Assembly (NCBI GenBank): GCA_020850375.1 | Contig: JADZET010000128.1 | Coordinates: 1 to 6,767 of the forward strand | Direction: 5' to 3' | Origin: Phycisphaeraceae bacterium | GTDB lineage: Bacteria; Planctomycetota; Phycisphaerae; Phycisphaerales; Phycisphaeraceae | DNA length: 6,767 bases | Part shown: in pieces, positions 5,983-6,767 of the stretch | Position numbering within the stretch: the stretch's first letter is position 1 | How the letters are laid out: each line of letters starts with the position of its first letter | The notes under the pieces: model-generated | The model's input: only the letters and a program-made list of their open reading frames with translations | Databases searched by the model: none | Told to the model about the DNA's origin: nothing | Position numbers and translations under genes: made by a program

Positions 5983-6003
5983 GTGTACACCGTAAGTGTA
6001 CAC
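5983..6003. promoter_or_regulatory. Probable autoregulatory operator: two GTGTACAC palindromes
   Basis: The 8-bp palindrome GTGTACAC occurs at 5983-5990 and again at 5996-6003, separated by CGTAA, so the centres are 13 bp apart. The outer copy overlaps the predicted -10 element of the antitoxin promoter and the inner one covers the expected transcription start. This is the usual arrangement for conditional repression by a Phd-type antitoxin/toxin complex. The repeat is seen directly; binding is inferred. Confidence 0.72.
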
Positions 6004-6023
6004 CATGTTCTATCATCGGTCAA
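5995..6023 (-). promoter_or_regulatory. Sigma70-type promoter of the toxin-antitoxin operon
   Basis: On the - strand, TTGACC (6023-6018, five of six consensus bases) is followed after exactly 17 bases by TACACT (6000-5995, four of six). Transcription would start near 5988, giving a leader of under 20 bases that carries the AGGAG site of the antitoxin. This lets the module be expressed without the phage late promoter. Confidence 0.62.
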
Positions 6024-6036
6024 TCAGGGGCTTAAC

Positions 6037-6525
6037 ATGAAGACTTTCACAGACAACGCCAGCCGATCGTGGACGATTCAACTCACGCTCGACGCGGTTA
6101 AACGCGTCAAGAACCTCGTCGGGGTGAACCTGCTGGAGCTGGAGGCGGGCGATCCACCCTTGCTCACCAGGCTGGGCACGGACGTGCTCTTGCTCTGTGA
6201 CGTGATCTATGCCCTCATCAAGCCGCAGGCGGATCAGCGGCAAGGCGGCGGCGTATCCGACGAGCAGTTCGCGGCGGCCCTGGGAGGTGACGCCATCTTG
6301 GCGGCGCAGACGGCGTTTTATGAGGAGCTCGTGGATTTTTTCCGGGGGCTGCATCGCGGCGACCTGGTCAAGGTTGTGCAGATGCAGCGAAGAATGATCG
6401 ACCTGGCGGTGCAACGCATCGAGACACGGATCGACGGGCTCGACCTCGAGGCGGCGGTCACGACGACCCTTGGCGGCTCGTCTATGAACTTGCCGGCGTC
6501 GTCGGCGTCGACCCCGGGCCCCTGA
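6037..6525 (+). CDS. Tail assembly chaperone, lambda gpG-like
   Basis: A 162-residue protein starting at ATG 6037, with AGGGG as a modest ribosome-binding site six bases upstream; the frame is open further upstream but only across the antisense of the antitoxin gene. It opens MKTFTDNASRSWTIQLTLDAVKRVKNLVGVNLLEL, a short beta region and helix typical of tail chaperones in this group, then helical stretches DVLLLCDVIYALIKP, DEQFAAAL and ALGGDAILAAQTAFYEELVDFFR. The acidic, helical nature and its place between tail tube and tape measure fit gpG-type chaperones, which coat the tape measure until tube assembly. The last residues (PASSASTPGP) overlap a different reading frame that also looks coding, which points to a programmed -1 frameshift product. 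The start region lies only 13 bases from the divergent toxin-antitoxin promoter. Confidence 0.8.
   Translation: MKTFTDNASRSWTIQLTLDAVKRVKNLVGVNLLELEAGDPPLLTRLGTDVLLLCDVIYALIKPQADQRQGGGVSDEQFAAALGGDAILAAQTAFYEELVDFFRGLHRGDLVKVVQMQRRMIDLAVQRIETRIDGLDLEAAVTTTLGGSSMNLPASSASTPGP
6513..6519 (+). other. Candidate -1 frameshift heptamer CCCGGGC
   Basis: The seven bases fit the X-XXY-YYZ rule in the chaperone frame (codons CCG and GGC), so slipping one base back re-pairs as CCC and GGG. The zero-frame stop TGA follows one codon later (6523-6525). After the slip translation continues into the downstream frame as PLTLRELLAMAEG. The heptamer is GC-only, unlike the common GGGAAAG type, so its efficiency is doubtful, and a slip further upstream near 6470 is an alternative. 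Confidence 0.4.
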
Positions 6526-6545
6526 CACTGCGTGAGCTGCTGGCC

Positions 6546-6752
6546 ATGGCGGAGGGACGCAGCCGCCAAGCATGGAGCTACACGTCGACGATTCTGGCCA
6601 TGCTCGCCAACACGCACCGAGATCCCAAGAGGAGTCGGCCGTTCAAACCCCGTGACTTTGACCCCTACGCCCGGATCGACCAGCGCGATGCGGCCATCGC
6701 CATCGACGACCTGGGCGTGCTCAAACAAGCATTCATGCAGATGCGTAGGTAA
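6546..6752 (+). CDS. Second tail assembly chaperone frame (gpT-like), probably made as a -1 frameshift extension
   Basis: Sixty-eight residues are counted from the first ATG, but the coding-looking part reaches upstream in the same frame: from about 6474 it reads RLVYELAGVVGVDPGPLTLRELL before the ATG, with no start codon of the usual kind and no convincing ribosome-binding site. The body contains RQAWSYTSTILAMLAN, RDPKRSRPFKPRDFDPYA and a C-terminal helical end. I associate this sequence with the small protein that follows gpG-like chaperones in related prophages. In lambda the equivalent T region is made only as a G-T fusion by a -1 slip, and this frame is exactly -1 to the chaperone and overlaps its stop. 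It is therefore most likely the 3' half of a G-T-like fusion; independent initiation at 6546 is the alternative. The stop lies five bases before the next ATG. Confidence 0.65.
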   Translation: MAEGRSRQAWSYTSTILAMLANTHRDPKRSRPFKPRDFDPYARIDQRDAAIAIDDLGVLKQAFMQMRR

Positions 6753-6757
6753 CTCAT

Positions 6758-6767
6758 ATGAGTCGCA
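6758..6767 (+). CDS. Start of the next gene, expected to be the tape measure protein (partial)
   Basis: An ATG at 6758 follows the previous stop by five bases, with a weak AGGT eight bases upstream. Only MSR and one base are visible, so nothing about the product can be read. In gene order the tape measure protein normally follows the G/T chaperone pair. The identity is inferred from position alone. Confidence 0.4.

Noticed and set aside
5300..5995. Long + strand open frame of 231 codons starting right after the tail tube stop (TAAATG)
   Set aside because: It is the antisense of the toxin and antitoxin genes, which show clear family motifs; its translation is rich in Arg, Gly, His and Gln with no recognisable domain.
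6336..6342. In-phase TTTTTTC heptamer in the chaperone gene as the frameshift site
   Set aside because: It fits the slippery rule, but slipping there would replace some 45 sensible residues with Arg/Pro/Gly-rich shadow sequence before the coding part of the -1 frame; it is better explained by the codons for the VDFF motif.
1..6767. tRNA, rRNA, CRISPR array, insertion sequence or attachment site
   Set aside because: No cloverleaf, regularly spaced repeats, transposase motifs or terminal inverted repeats were seen on reading both strands.

Overview
The window is a stretch of the late structural module of a siphovirus-like (long-tailed, dsDNA) phage or prophage. The DNA is GC-rich, most genes have clear Shine-Dalgarno sequences, and GTG or TTG starts are common. 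The host is therefore a high-GC bacterium. Several proteins (decoration protein, tail tube, tail assembly chaperone with its overlapping second frame) resemble families I associate with prophages of Planctomycetota and some Proteobacteria, but that taxonomic guess is from memory and not proven here.

Layout on the + strand: the window opens inside a gene whose visible part is the scaffold-like segment and major capsid domain of a probable prohead protease/capsid fusion (1-1512). After a reverse-strand cargo gene come a DUF2190-type capsid decoration protein (1997-2326), a probable head-closure protein (2355-2738), a small coiled-coil protein with one membrane segment (2735-2986), a probable tail terminator (2989-3423), two beta-rich virion-type proteins (3427-3840 and 3843-4445), an HK97-gp10-like neck/tail-completion protein (4442-4864) and the tail tube protein (4883-5299). 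After a second reverse-strand cargo block come a tail assembly chaperone (6037-6525), its probable -1-frame extension (to 6752), and the first codons of the next gene (from 6758), expected to be the tape measure. Genes overlap or sit a few bases apart, as in one translationally coupled operon.

Twice the late operon is interrupted by genes on the - strand whose stop codon almost touches the stop of the upstream structural gene. Slot 1 (1516-1914) holds a three-helix membrane protein of unknown function in lower-GC DNA, divergent from the decoration gene across an 82-base gap that carries a perfect 16-bp palindrome. Slot 2 (5309-5970) holds a type II toxin-antitoxin pair: a Phd/YefM-like antitoxin and a PIN-domain (VapC) toxin. 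It has a well-formed promoter and two GTGTACAC operator boxes. Both look like prophage cargo ('moron') genes that could be expressed in the lysogen while the late genes are silent. Late transcription must pass through both in antisense.

Most noteworthy: the self-contained toxin-antitoxin module between tail tube and tail chaperone, the chaperone -1 frame overlap with an in-phase CCCGGGC heptamer, the inverted membrane-protein gene with its palindrome, and the capsid gene with a possible internal start. I see no RNA gene, CRISPR array, insertion sequence or attachment site.
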